Below are positions 1 to 5,036 of a stretch of 5,081 nucleotides of DNA, piece by piece. Numbering within the stretch: position 1 is the first letter of the stretch; each line of letters starts with the position of its first letter. The notes below the pieces were generated by a model. That model was not told the origin of the DNA. It was given only the letters and a program-made list of their open reading frames with translations, and made no database searches. Origin of the DNA: Chloroflexota bacterium (GTDB lineage: Bacteria > Chloroflexota > Dehalococcoidia > Lucifugimonadales > UBA3495); contig JAPPJA010000413.1 in assembly GCA_028874675.1 (NCBI GenBank), positions 1 through 5,081 on the forward strand, read 5' to 3'. The position numbers were made by a program, and so were the translations under genes.

Positions 1-288
1 ACGGGGACCCCGGGCGAAATCAAGCGCCGGTTCAGCCGGTTGGGAATAGTTGAGGTGACCGTTAACCGGCCCAGGGAGGACCTGGCGGCGGAAGTTTCCG
101 GGCTTGAGGCGGTGGAACGGGTGGAGTCTTCGGAAGAGGGTCCTTTCCAGAAGCTGACCATATCGGTCAGCTATGGGGTTGACCTGAATGACAGGATTGC
201 GGAAACGGTCGGCGCGGAAAATATAGAGAGCATGGTGTCCCGAGATCCAACCCTGGAAGAGGCCTACATCAACATTCTGAAGCGATAG
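1..288 (+). CDS. ABC transporter ATP-binding protein, C-terminal end (partial, 5' end outside window)
   Basis: The reading frame is open from the first base and ends at TAG 286-288, giving the last 95 residues of a longer protein. The visible part begins with a TGTPGEIKRRF-like segment and ends with SRDPTLEEAYINILKR. This is the usual layout of the C-terminal accessory domain of ABC-2 type (DrrA/CcmA-like) exporter ATPases: a 'GTP-EIK' stretch after the ATPase core, then a beta-rich segment (VEVTVNRP, KLTISVS), then a 'R-P-T/S-L-E-E/D-A/V-Y/F' helix at the extreme C terminus. Walker A, Walker B and the ABC signature lie upstream and cannot be checked. An internal TTG at 40 is not needed as a start because the homologous frame continues through it. 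The protein would be cytoplasmic, energising a membrane permease whose gene is not in the window; substrate unknown. No gene follows closely in the same direction, so this is probably the last gene of its operon. Confidence 0.8.
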   Translation, partial: TGTPGEIKRRFSRLGIVEVTVNRPREDLAAEVSGLEAVERVESSEEGPFQKLTISVSYGVDLNDRIAETVGAENIESMVSRDPTLEEAYINILKR

Positions 289-356
289 CCTTTTCCTGGG
301 CTGCCGCTTCCCTCTAATGGTCCCTCGCTTTTCTTGCCGCCATACGGTGGGGCGGA

Positions 357-394
357 CTGCAGGGCAGCCTGCTGCTCCCAACAGGGCCCTGCAG
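357..394 (+). other. stem-loop in the gap after the ABC ATPase gene
   Basis: CTGCAGGGC (357-365) is a perfect 9-bp inverted repeat with GCCCTGCAG (386-394), leaving a 20-nt loop. No T-run follows, so it is not a standard intrinsic terminator. It lies about 70 bp after the ABC ATPase stop and could protect the 3' end of that mRNA. Some inverted repeats of this length are expected by chance in GC-rich DNA, so function is only a possibility. Confidence 0.3.
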
Positions 395-476
395 GGTGGT
401 TTCGCCGCCATTGCCGGAGTTCGCGCCGCACGGAGCGATATTCGCCGAATTCAGCCTGAGAGCGGGACTCCGGCCG

Positions 477-503
477 AGACTCCCAGCGAGGAGTTTAGTT
501 TTT
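477..503 (+). terminator. weak intrinsic terminator-like hairpin
   Basis: AGACTCC (477-483) pairs with GGAGTTT (490-496) through seven pairs, one of them G-U, around the 6-nt loop CAGCGA. After two bases comes a run of five T (499-503). The shape is right for Rho-independent termination on the plus strand, but the stem is short with only four G-C pairs and the T-run is modest. It is about 190 bp past the ABC ATPase stop and 170 bp before the CoA-transferase start, so it could separate the two transcripts. Confidence 0.3.
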
Positions 504-672
504 CGGCAAGCCCGGGGTGACATGATTCTTCGCTGCCAGCATTGGTGCAACTTGAGCGGAGAATAGAACGCGACTGCCCCGTGCCCATTCCGGACCTGAA
601 TGCGCACCAGGCAGAGTGGGGTTATACTGGGGCCGACAGCCAACAAGCAGCAAGAAAGGCATGGGAAATGCG

Positions 673-1902
673 ATGCAGCCACTGAGCGATATCCGGGCGC
701 TGGCCGTGACGGTATTCTTGGCAGGCCCGTACCTCAGCATGAACCTGGCGCGCCTGGGGGCCGAGGTCATCAAGGTCGAAATCCCGGGACGAGGGGACCC
801 GGTGCGGAGCAACGGCCCCTTTGCGGGGCCGGAGGGCGTCCACAACACGCCGCAGACTGAGCACGATATTGCCACCCGTTTCCTCAAGCGCACCCAGGGC
901 GTTAAGAGCGTTACCCTGAACCTTAGAGACCCCAGAGGACGGGAGATGTTCCTGGACATGGCCCGCCAGTCTGACATTGTGCTGGAAAACCTGGCGCCAG
1001 GTTCCATGCGGCGGCTGGGGCTGGGTTATGACGACGTAGCAGCAACCAATCCGGGCATCATCTACTGCTCCATCGCCGGTTACGGCCAGACGGGACCCTA
1101 CGCCGACCGCCCGGCCCACTATCCGCAGATCCAGGGCATGAGCGGACTGATGGACATTAACGGCGACGCCGATGGGCCTCCCACCAAGGTAGGGTTCTAC
1201 ATCGGCGACTTGGTAACGCCGTTGTTCGCCGCCTACTCGATTATGGGCGCGCTGCGAGAGAAGGAGCGAACGGGCAAGGGGCAACACCTGGACGTTTCAA
1301 TGATGGATACCCTGGCGTCCCTGATGTTCATGGAAAACCTGGAAGAGGACGTGCAGCAGGGCAATCCTCTGCGCACCGGCAACACCAGCCGGGGAGGCCC
1401 CACCGGCCTGTACCACGCTGCCGACGCGGACCTGATCATCACCGCCGCCAGCGACGACCAGTGGCGGCGACTTTGCGAAGCCCTGTCCGCCCCGAAACTC
1501 CAGGAAGACCAGCGCTTCACCGACTATGCTTCCCGGTCCATCAATGTCCGCGACGCCCGGGAAGAAGTGCAAAAGCGCGTTGGGAAGATGACTCAGGCCG
1601 AAATGCTGGCGCGGCTGGAGGAGTCGGACGTGCCATGCGGCCCGGTGCGGACTGTGCCGGACATCATTGCCGACCCGCACTTCTACGAAAGAGGGACGCT
1701 GCAGCCCATGCGCCACGGGGCCATGGACGCCTCTGTGCCCGGGGGAATAGCGTCGGGATTTCCGGTAGTTTTCTCGGGCGGGCCGCTGCCAACACTGCCC
1801 GGGGCTCCAACTCTGGGGATGCACAACGGAGAAATTTACGGGAAGCTGCTGGGTCTGGAGGACTCAGACCTGGAAGGGTTATTCTCCGGCGGGGTGATCT
1901 AG
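673..1902 (+). CDS. CaiB/BaiF (family III) CoA-transferase
   Basis: Encodes a 409-residue protein, the usual length for family III CoA-transferases, which move CoA from an acyl-CoA donor to a carboxylate acceptor via aspartyl-CoA intermediates (formyl-CoA, carnitine, succinyl-CoA:malate and itaconate transferases are members). Seen here: the N-terminal LAGPYLSMNLARLGAEVIKVE signature (residues 16-36), VKSVTLNL (77-84), the GYGQTGPYADRPA segment (136-148), and DGPPTKVGFYIGDL, whose Asp179 aligns with the catalytic aspartate (Asp169 in formyl-CoA transferase). RTGKGQHLDVSMMD and the C-terminal VPCGPVRTVPDIIADPHF follow, and the end GLEDSDLEGLFSGGVI is typical. I chose ATG 673 because MQPLSDIRAL matches the usual family N terminus and GGGA at 663-666 gives a workable RBS spacing. 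In-frame ATG 661 (AAGAAAGG lies only about 1 nt before it) and GTG 616 would add 4 and 19 residues. Cytoplasmic. Substrate cannot be read from sequence; the nearby CitE-like lyase suggests a C4-C5 hydroxy-dicarboxylate (inference). Confidence 0.93.
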   Translation: MQPLSDIRALAVTVFLAGPYLSMNLARLGAEVIKVEIPGRGDPVRSNGPFAGPEGVHNTPQTEHDIATRFLKRTQGVKSVTLNLRDPRGREMFLDMARQSDIVLENLAPGSMRRLGLGYDDVAATNPGIIYCSIAGYGQTGPYADRPAHYPQIQGMSGLMDINGDADGPPTKVGFYIGDLVTPLFAAYSIMGALREKERTGKGQHLDVSMMDTLASLMFMENLEEDVQQGNPLRTGNTSRGGPTGLYHAADADLIITAASDDQWRRLCEALSAPKLQEDQRFTDYASRSINVRDAREEVQKRVGKMTQAEMLARLEESDVPCGPVRTVPDIIADPHFYERGTLQPMRHGAMDASVPGGIASGFPVVFSGGPLPTLPGAPTLGMHNGEIYGKLLGLEDSDLEGLFSGGVI

Positions 1903-1934
1903 TGGTGTAATTGTTTCAAATCCGGTCTGAGAAT

Positions 1935-1987
1935 CCACCATCAGTCCGGCGAATGTCGGAAGGTGGCATGGCCGGGTTCTAACCGGC
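1935..1987 (+). other. two adjacent hairpins after the CoA-transferase gene
   Basis: CCACC (1935-1939) pairs with GGTGG (1962-1966), and inside it TCCG (1945-1948) pairs with CGGA (1957-1960), making a two-tier hairpin. Four bases later GCCGG (1971-1975) pairs with CCGGC (1983-1987) around a 7-nt loop. There is no T-run, so these are not intrinsic terminators. They may stabilise the 3' end of the CoA-transferase mRNA or belong to the larger structured stretch that continues to 2085. Confidence 0.35.
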
Positions 1988-1990
1988 GTA

Positions 1991-2048
1991 ATTGGAGAAA
2001 GCAACGTTGGATACTGGCGAAGGCCGGTACGTTGGGCTCGGCTCCAAT
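1991..2048 (+). other. three-tier 58-nt hairpin (possible structured RNA or imperfect palindromic element)
   Basis: Three stacked helices share one axis. ATTGGAG (1991-1997) pairs with CTCCAAT (2042-2048), seven perfect pairs. CAACGT (2002-2007) pairs with ACGTTG (2029-2034), six perfect pairs. ACTGGC (2013-2018) pairs with GCCGGT (2023-2028), six pairs with one G-U, capped by the 4-nt loop GAAG. Internal loops are asymmetric (4 and 7 nt, then 5 and 0 nt). Nested helices of this kind are far less likely by chance than a single stem. It matches no riboswitch or ribozyme family I recognise, and strand is uncertain because the dyad folds in either transcript. Confidence 0.4.
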
Positions 2049-2062
2049 ATTACTCCGAATTC

Positions 2063-2085
2063 TGAACTGCTACACTGACAGTTCA
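2063..2085. promoter_or_regulatory. 7-bp perfect inverted repeat, operator or hairpin
   Basis: TGAACTG (2063-2069) and CAGTTCA (2079-2085) are perfect inverted arms with a 9-bp spacer. It is 68 bp before the start of the aspartic-protease gene. The TGAAC half-site recurs in the palindrome at 2133-2144, which makes a shared DNA-binding protein or alternative RNA pairing conceivable. No regulator gene is present in the window. Confidence 0.3.
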
Positions 2086-2132
2086 CGGTAGCTAATAGCT
2101 TGCCCACCCAAGTAGCATGAAGGCCGACCGCT

Positions 2133-2147
2133 CTGAACGTTCAGGAG
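2133..2147 (+). promoter_or_regulatory. 12-bp palindrome merging into the Shine-Dalgarno of the protease gene
   Basis: CTGAACGTTCAG (2133-2144) is a perfect 12-bp palindrome, and its last two bases are the first two of the AGGAG ribosome binding site (2143-2147), which is 6 nt before ATG 2154. The RBS fixes the protease start. The palindrome could be an operator for a dimeric repressor, and a protein bound here would lie within the transcribed leader. GAAC/GTTC halves recall LexA-type boxes, but the four-base spacer of the Gram-positive LexA box is absent. Confidence 0.4.
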
Positions 2148-2153
2148 ATAAGC

Positions 2154-2567
2154 ATGGGAACTTTCCGGATCACCGTGGAAATAGGCGACCCTCACGGGCA
2201 GCGCTTCGAACCGGTTGAAATGCTGGTAGATACGGGAGCCACATTCACCAAGGCCCCCAGGGAACTGCTGGAAAGTCTCGGCGTTCCGGTGGAGAGCACA
2301 TATATAGCCGAACTGGCCGACGGAAGCCGGATAGAGCGAACCCGAGGCAGGACAATGATCCGGTTACAGGGCAAGGAATACCCCACTCCGATAACCTTCG
2401 GAGAAGCCGGGGAACTAAGCCTGCTGGGAGCCATGGCTCTGGAGGACGCGATGCTGGCAGTAGATCCTCACGCCAGAAGGCTCATGCCGGTCAACGCCCT
2501 GGAAATGGTCGAATGGCCGGGCTGGTCCCAGCCAGACGAATTCAATGACGCCGCGAGGCTCACATGA
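2154..2567 (+). CDS. retropepsin-like (clan AA) aspartic protease family protein
   Basis: A 137-residue protein with the single-lobed retropepsin pattern. The catalytic LVDTGAT motif is at residues 24-30 (Asp26), followed by APRELLESLGV. A middle region with LADGSRIERTRGRTMIRLQGK (54-74) matches the 'ADG..v.r..g.a.v...G' strands of these proteins. The hydrophobic-hydrophobic-Gly motif ELSLLGAMALE (87-97) is the second signature. This is the layout of small bacterial/archaeal 'clan AA, AF_0612-type' proteins, which should act as homodimers with one Asp per subunit; physiological substrates are unknown. About 20 residues beyond the usual ...RRLMPV end (WPGWSQPDEFNDAARLT) look like an unstructured extension. 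No signal peptide or membrane segment, so cytoplasmic. It starts at ATG 2154 with AGGAG 6 nt upstream, and its stop overlaps the start of the CitE-like gene (ATGA), implying translational coupling. Protease fold is firm; activity and target are not. Confidence 0.85.
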   Translation: MGTFRITVEIGDPHGQRFEPVEMLVDTGATFTKAPRELLESLGVPVESTYIAELADGSRIERTRGRTMIRLQGKEYPTPITFGEAGELSLLGAMALEDAMLAVDPHARRLMPVNALEMVEWPGWSQPDEFNDAARLT

Positions 2568-3478
2568 GATTCAAGGCCAAGCCGCTGCGCTCCGTGATGT
2601 TCGTTCCCGGCAACCGCGAAGACTGGATGCGCAAGGCTCACCAGTACGGGCCGGACGCCCTGATCCTGGACCTGGAAGACTCGGTGCCCGAGGCTGAAAA
2701 GGAGAAGGCTCGCGCCCTCGTGGCCGGGATGGTGGAGGAGTTGGGTTCGGCCGGCCAGACCCTTTTCGTCCGCGTCAACCGGCTGGAAACCGGGCTGACG
2801 GGGTTTGACCTGGAGGCCGTGACCAGCCCCCACCTCTACGGCATTCTGCTGCCCAAGGTGGAGCGTCCCGAGGACGTGGTAGAGGTGGACTTCCTTCTCA
2901 GGTTCTTCGAACGCAAGGCGGGAATGGCCATCGGTTCCATCTGCATTGACCCGGGGCTGGAAACGGCCGACGGCATCCGGCAGGCTTACGACATCGCCAT
3001 GGCCTCGAACCGGGTGGCCCACATGGGCGGAAGCGGTGGCAAGGGCGGCGACACGGCCCGCTCCATCGGGTTCCAGTGGACGCCGGAAGGAATGGAAACC
3101 CTTTTCATCAAGTCCAAGGTGCTGGTGGATTCCCGCTCCGCCGGTATTGAGTTTCCCATCAGCGGGGGCTGGTTCGACATCCACGACCTGGATGGTCTGC
3201 GCAGCCTGGCCAACCAGCTGAAGCAGTTGGGCTACACCGGGATGAACCTCATACACCCGTCCCACGTTCCGGTGGTCAACGAGGTGTTCACGCCCAGCGC
3301 CGAGCAGATTGCCCACTGGAAGGGCCTGCTGAAGGCCATGGAGGAACAGCGGCAGGCTGGCAGCGCGGTGGTAACCTACGCCGGCGACATGGTGGACATT
3401 GCCCACGAAGAAACCGCCCGCACCATGCTGGAGATGGTGCGGGAGTGGGGGATTGATACTGAGGCGGCGGCGGACTGA
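2564..3478 (+). CDS. CitE/HpcH-family CoA-ester lyase (aldolase/citrate lyase beta-like)
   Basis: A 304-residue protein of the HpcH/HpaI aldolase - citrate lyase beta superfamily, a TIM-barrel Mg-dependent lyase that splits 3-hydroxyacyl-CoAs such as malyl-CoA, beta-methylmalyl-CoA or citramalyl-CoA. Visible motifs in order: RSVMFVPGNRED (9-20), DALILDLEDSVPEAEKEKAR (31-50), FVRVN (68-72, Arg70), LLPKVE (95-100), LETADG (132-137, Glu133 as metal ligand), HMGGSGGKGGDTARSIG (153-169), IHPSHVPVVNEVFTPS (230-245) and a C-terminal helix with MVDIAHEETARTML. Asp163 is six residues before Gly169, as in the usual 'D-l-a-a-d-l-G', so it is probably the second metal ligand, with a glycine-rich insertion just before it. 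The start ATG 2564 overlaps the protease stop by 4 bp; GAGG at 2555-2558 is a modest RBS, so coupling is likely. Cytoplasmic. Exact substrate cannot be assigned; the upstream CoA-transferase suggests the lyase could use an acyl-CoA made by it. Confidence 0.9.
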   Translation: MRFKAKPLRSVMFVPGNREDWMRKAHQYGPDALILDLEDSVPEAEKEKARALVAGMVEELGSAGQTLFVRVNRLETGLTGFDLEAVTSPHLYGILLPKVERPEDVVEVDFLLRFFERKAGMAIGSICIDPGLETADGIRQAYDIAMASNRVAHMGGSGGKGGDTARSIGFQWTPEGMETLFIKSKVLVDSRSAGIEFPISGGWFDIHDLDGLRSLANQLKQLGYTGMNLIHPSHVPVVNEVFTPSAEQIAHWKGLLKAMEEQRQAGSAVVTYAGDMVDIAHEETARTMLEMVREWGIDTEAAAD

Positions 3479-3531
3479 CTGACGGTTGAGGAGGGCTGCC
3501 CGCCGACAACGCCTACCTTGGGAAGCCTGGT

Positions 3532-4419
3532 TTACTGTTTCTGCCTCGGGTGCCTGGCCAGGAAATCGTCGGCGATTTCTTCCATGGTTACGAAGCGGAC
3601 GCCGTCGTGGGAGCGGATGTATTCCGCGATGCGCTCCAGCATCAGCAGCACCTGGGGACGGCCGCTGACGTCGGGGTGGATGGTAATGGGGAATACCGCT
3701 TCGTCGTATTCACGATAGACCCAGTCGAACTGGTCCCGCCACATGGACTCAATATCCCTGGGATTTACGAAGCCGTGGCTGTTAGGCGACGCCTTGATGA
3801 ACATCATGGGTGGCAGGTCGTCCAGGTACCAGTTGGCCGGAATCTCAACCAGGTCGGTCTCCTTGCCCCGTTCCAGGGCATGCATCCAGTGGTCTGCCGG
3901 CATACCGTAGTCAATCTTGGTCCAGCGGTCACCCACGCGGACGTAGTAGCACTCAAAGTCCCGGTGCATCAGGCTGTGGTCATACTTGATGCCGTGCTTC
4001 AGGAGCAGTTCGTTGGTGACGTGGCTGAACTCCCACCAGGGCGCGACGTAACCCCGGGGCCGCTTGCCTGAGACCTCGGTAATCAAATCTATGCAGCGCA
4101 GCAATACGGTTTCTTCCTGCTCCGGCGACATGGAGATGGGATTCTCGTGGGAGTAGCCGTGCATTCCCACCTCGTGCCCCTGGTCCACAATCATGCGGCA
4201 TTCGTCGGGGAAGGTCTCGATGGAGTGGCCGGGGATGAACCAGCTGGTCTTAATGCCCAGCCGGTCGAAAAGTTTGAGAAGGCGGGGCGTTCCCACCTCG
4301 CCGGCGAACAGGCCCCGGGAAATATCGTCGGGCGAGTCCTCCCCGCCGTAGGACCCCAGCCAGCCGCCAACGGCGTCCAGGTCAACCCCAAAGGCGCACA
4401 GAATCTGTTTGTCAGCCAT
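3532..4419 (-). CDS. polysaccharide deacetylase family protein (HpPgdA / cyclic-imidase-like)
   Basis: Encodes 295 residues from ATG 4419; an in-frame GTG at 4422 would add one. NodB-fold metal-dependent hydrolase. Seen (numbering from ATG 4419): LCAFGVDLDAVGGWLGSYGG (residues 7-26) with Asp13 and Asp15, then SPDDISRGLFAGEVG; MHGYSHENP with the HxxxH metal pair His87 and His91; RGYVAPWWEFS (motif 3, about 122-132); and TIHPDVSGRP (His248). The long N-terminal loop and this motif spacing closely resemble Helicobacter pylori PgdA and relatives, a subgroup close to cyclic imidases and PuuE-type allantoinases. There is no signal peptide or transmembrane segment, which fits a cytoplasmic imide/amide hydrolase at least as well as a secreted cell-wall deacetylase. 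AGGAG (plus-strand CTCCT 4427-4431) is 7 nt before ATG 4419 and favours that start. It is convergent with the CitE-like gene across a 53-bp gap with no clear terminator, and monocistronic as far as can be seen. Confidence 0.9.
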   Translation of the reverse strand: MADKQILCAFGVDLDAVGGWLGSYGGEDSPDDISRGLFAGEVGTPRLLKLFDRLGIKTSWFIPGHSIETFPDECRMIVDQGHEVGMHGYSHENPISMSPEQEETVLLRCIDLITEVSGKRPRGYVAPWWEFSHVTNELLLKHGIKYDHSLMHRDFECYYVRVGDRWTKIDYGMPADHWMHALERGKETDLVEIPANWYLDDLPPMMFIKASPNSHGFVNPRDIESMWRDQFDWVYREYDEAVFPITIHPDVSGRPQVLLMLERIAEYIRSHDGVRFVTMEEIADDFLARHPRQKQ

Positions 4420-4426
4420 CACAATT

Positions 4427-4431
4427 CTCCT
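4427..4431 (-). promoter_or_regulatory. Shine-Dalgarno deciding the deacetylase start
   Basis: On the minus strand this reads AGGAG. It is 7 nt from ATG 4419 but only 4 nt from GTG 4422, so ATG is the better start. Confidence 0.6.
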
Positions 4432-4460
4432 CGCGGCGTCCCTTTGCCAGTGCTTGCCCC

Positions 4461-4490
4461 ATCATACACCCGCCCCTTTCCGCCCTACAA
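4461..4490 (-). promoter_or_regulatory. candidate sigma-70-type promoter for the deacetylase gene
   Basis: On the minus strand TTGTAG (plus-strand CTACAA 4485-4490) and TATGAT (plus-strand ATCATA 4461-4466) are 18 bp apart. The -10 hexamer matches TATAAT at five of six positions; the -35 matches only its TTG. Transcription would start near 4454, giving a leader of about 35 nt before ATG 4419. The hexamers stand out against GC-rich surroundings, but the -35 is poor. Confidence 0.35.
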
Positions 4491-4574
4491 TTGCGCCGCC
4501 GGCGTCCAACTGGAACTCTGCCGGGCAATCAGTCCCGAGAAGCGCTGCTAACTCAGGGAGTTGGCCCAAATCCT

Positions 4575-4611
4575 TCCGGAATGGCAGAATACTCCACGAC
4601 CGCCATTCGGA
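4575..4611 (+). other. 10-bp hairpin with one bulge
   Basis: TCC (4575-4577) plus GAATGGC (4579-4585) pair with GCCATTC (4602-4608) plus GGA (4609-4611). G4578 is bulged and the loop is 16 nt. It has no T-run. It lies 113 bp before the small ORF and could be part of that gene's leader, or a dyad recognised by a protein. Which strand matters is unknown. Confidence 0.3.
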
Positions 4612-4713
4612 CACTGGCAACAACCTCAATTGGCAAATGTGATGGCACCGTCGCAACTCTCGCGAACCGCGGGCTTCACATGGGATGCGCCAGGTCGGTC
4701 AACCAAGGATGGC

Positions 4714-4719
4714 AGGAGG
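4714..4719 (+). promoter_or_regulatory. AGGAGG ribosome binding site for the small CxxH/CxxC ORF
   Basis: A full AGGAGG is 4 nt upstream of ATG 4724, slightly close but the best RBS in this region. It favours ATG 4724 over the in-frame ATG codons at 4685 and 4709, which lack a good RBS. Confidence 0.45.
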
Positions 4720-4723
4720 CTGG

Positions 4724-4933
4724 ATGCGGAGAGCCACCAGGCATTCATACCTGACCAAGGCCAGGGATGACTACGATGCCGCCTTCTTTATTACTCTCTG
4801 CGGTCGGCACTTGCCGGACGATTCTGAGTCGGCTCTCTGGATCGAAGATTTCGAAGCCTGGTGGAAGAAACGAGAGCGTTCCGGCCTCTGCCTGAATTGC
4901 GCCAGGGAAATGGGGCTGGAGGGAGCGACATGA
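4724..4933 (+). CDS. small hypothetical protein with CxxH...CxxC (zinc-ribbon-like) pattern
   Basis: A 69-residue protein from ATG 4724; in-frame ATGs at 4709 and 4685 would add 5 and 13 residues. I do not recognise the family. The N terminus is basic (MRRATRHSYLTKAR), then LCGRHL gives Cys26-x2-His29 and GLCLNCA gives Cys56-x2-Cys59, 26 residues apart. The span between holds an acidic-aromatic helix-like segment (SALWIEDFEAWWKKRERSG). Two such pairs are the usual ligand set for a structural zinc, so this may be a small zinc-binding protein, possibly contacting nucleic acid or a partner protein. Support for a real gene is the AGGAGG site, the clean C terminus and the motif spacing; against it are its size and the lack of an obvious promoter. 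No neighbour within the window hints at its role. Confidence 0.5.
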   Translation: MRRATRHSYLTKARDDYDAAFFITLCGRHLPDDSESALWIEDFEAWWKKRERSGLCLNCAREMGLEGAT

Positions 4934-4949
4934 TGCAGGGAGCAGTTGT

Positions 4950-4986
4950 CTGGAGCGGTCCAGTCTCCGGCTTCGGGATATGCCGG
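4950..4986 (+). other. two small hairpins after the small ORF
   Basis: CTGGA (4950-4954) pairs with TCCAG (4959-4963) around GCGG, and CCGGC (4967-4971) pairs with GCCGG (4982-4986) around a 10-nt loop. They start 16 nt past the stop codon at 4933. There is no T-run, so a Rho-independent terminator is not supported, though they might mark the 3' end of the small gene's transcript. Confidence 0.25.
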
Positions 4987-5036
4987 CTTGGGGTAAGAGT
5001 TCAGAGTTGGTGTGTTAAAAGGCTGGAAAACCCGTC

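Larger units (their letters stand above)
289..672. other. 384-bp stretch without a convincing gene
   Basis: Between the ABC ATPase stop and the CoA-transferase start I find no reading frame that looks like a protein; the open frames are short and low-complexity, as expected of GC-rich non-coding DNA. The only structure I can point to is the 357-394 stem-loop and the weak terminator-like hairpin at 477-503. A TATACT hexamer at 623-628 resembles a -10 box, and a transcript starting just downstream would suit the CoA-transferase gene, but no acceptable -35 box sits 16-18 bp upstream. Confidence 0.5.
4491..4723. other. non-coding stretch between the deacetylase promoter and the small ORF
   Basis: No frame here reads like a protein. 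It holds one sizeable hairpin (4575-4611) and an AGGAGG ribosome binding site at its right end. Taken with the deacetylase leader, the gene-free interval runs from 4420 to 4723, about 300 bp. I see no tRNA, no riboswitch I recognise and no CRISPR-like repeats. Confidence 0.5.

Noticed and set aside
392..412. AGGGTGGTTTCGCC, similar to the T-box antiterminator consensus AGGGTGGNACCGCG
   Set aside because: Three mismatches fall in the conserved ACCGCG half, I found no stem I with specifier loop upstream, the terminator-like hairpin is about 80 nt away without competing pairing, and the next gene is not an aminoacyl-tRNA or amino-acid gene.
623..628. TATACT as a -10 box for the CoA-transferase gene
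   Set aside because: The hexamer is good but nothing like TTGACA occurs 16-18 bp upstream and there is no extended TGn, so it is not listed as a promoter.
622..1287. Minus-strand open frame opposite the CoA-transferase gene
   Set aside because: It is a shadow of the strongly supported family III CoA-transferase, with no RBS or recognisable motif.
2468..3406. Long minus-strand open frame (312 codons) opposite the lyase and protease genes
   Set aside because: It is antisense to the well-supported CitE-like gene, has a low-complexity composition and no domain motifs, and arises from GC-rich codon bias.
3464..3505. CGGCGG/CCGCCG pairing across the convergent gap as a bidirectional terminator
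   Set aside because: The loop is about 30 nt, one arm lies in the lyase coding sequence, and there is no T-run on either strand.
4444..4620. TTGCCAGTG (4444-4452) and CACTGGCAA (4612-4620), a 9-bp inverted repeat 159 bp apart
   Set aside because: Dozens of 9-bp inverted pairs are expected by chance in a 5-kb window; nothing else links the two arms.
4636..4644. AAATGTGAT-like string resembling the left half of a CRP site
   Set aside because: The right half (TCACA at the proper spacing) is missing, so it is only a half-site and likely chance.
4630..4658. TTGGCA as a -35 box for the small ORF
   Set aside because: No acceptable -10 hexamer lies 16-18 bp downstream (GCAACT and neighbours match poorly).
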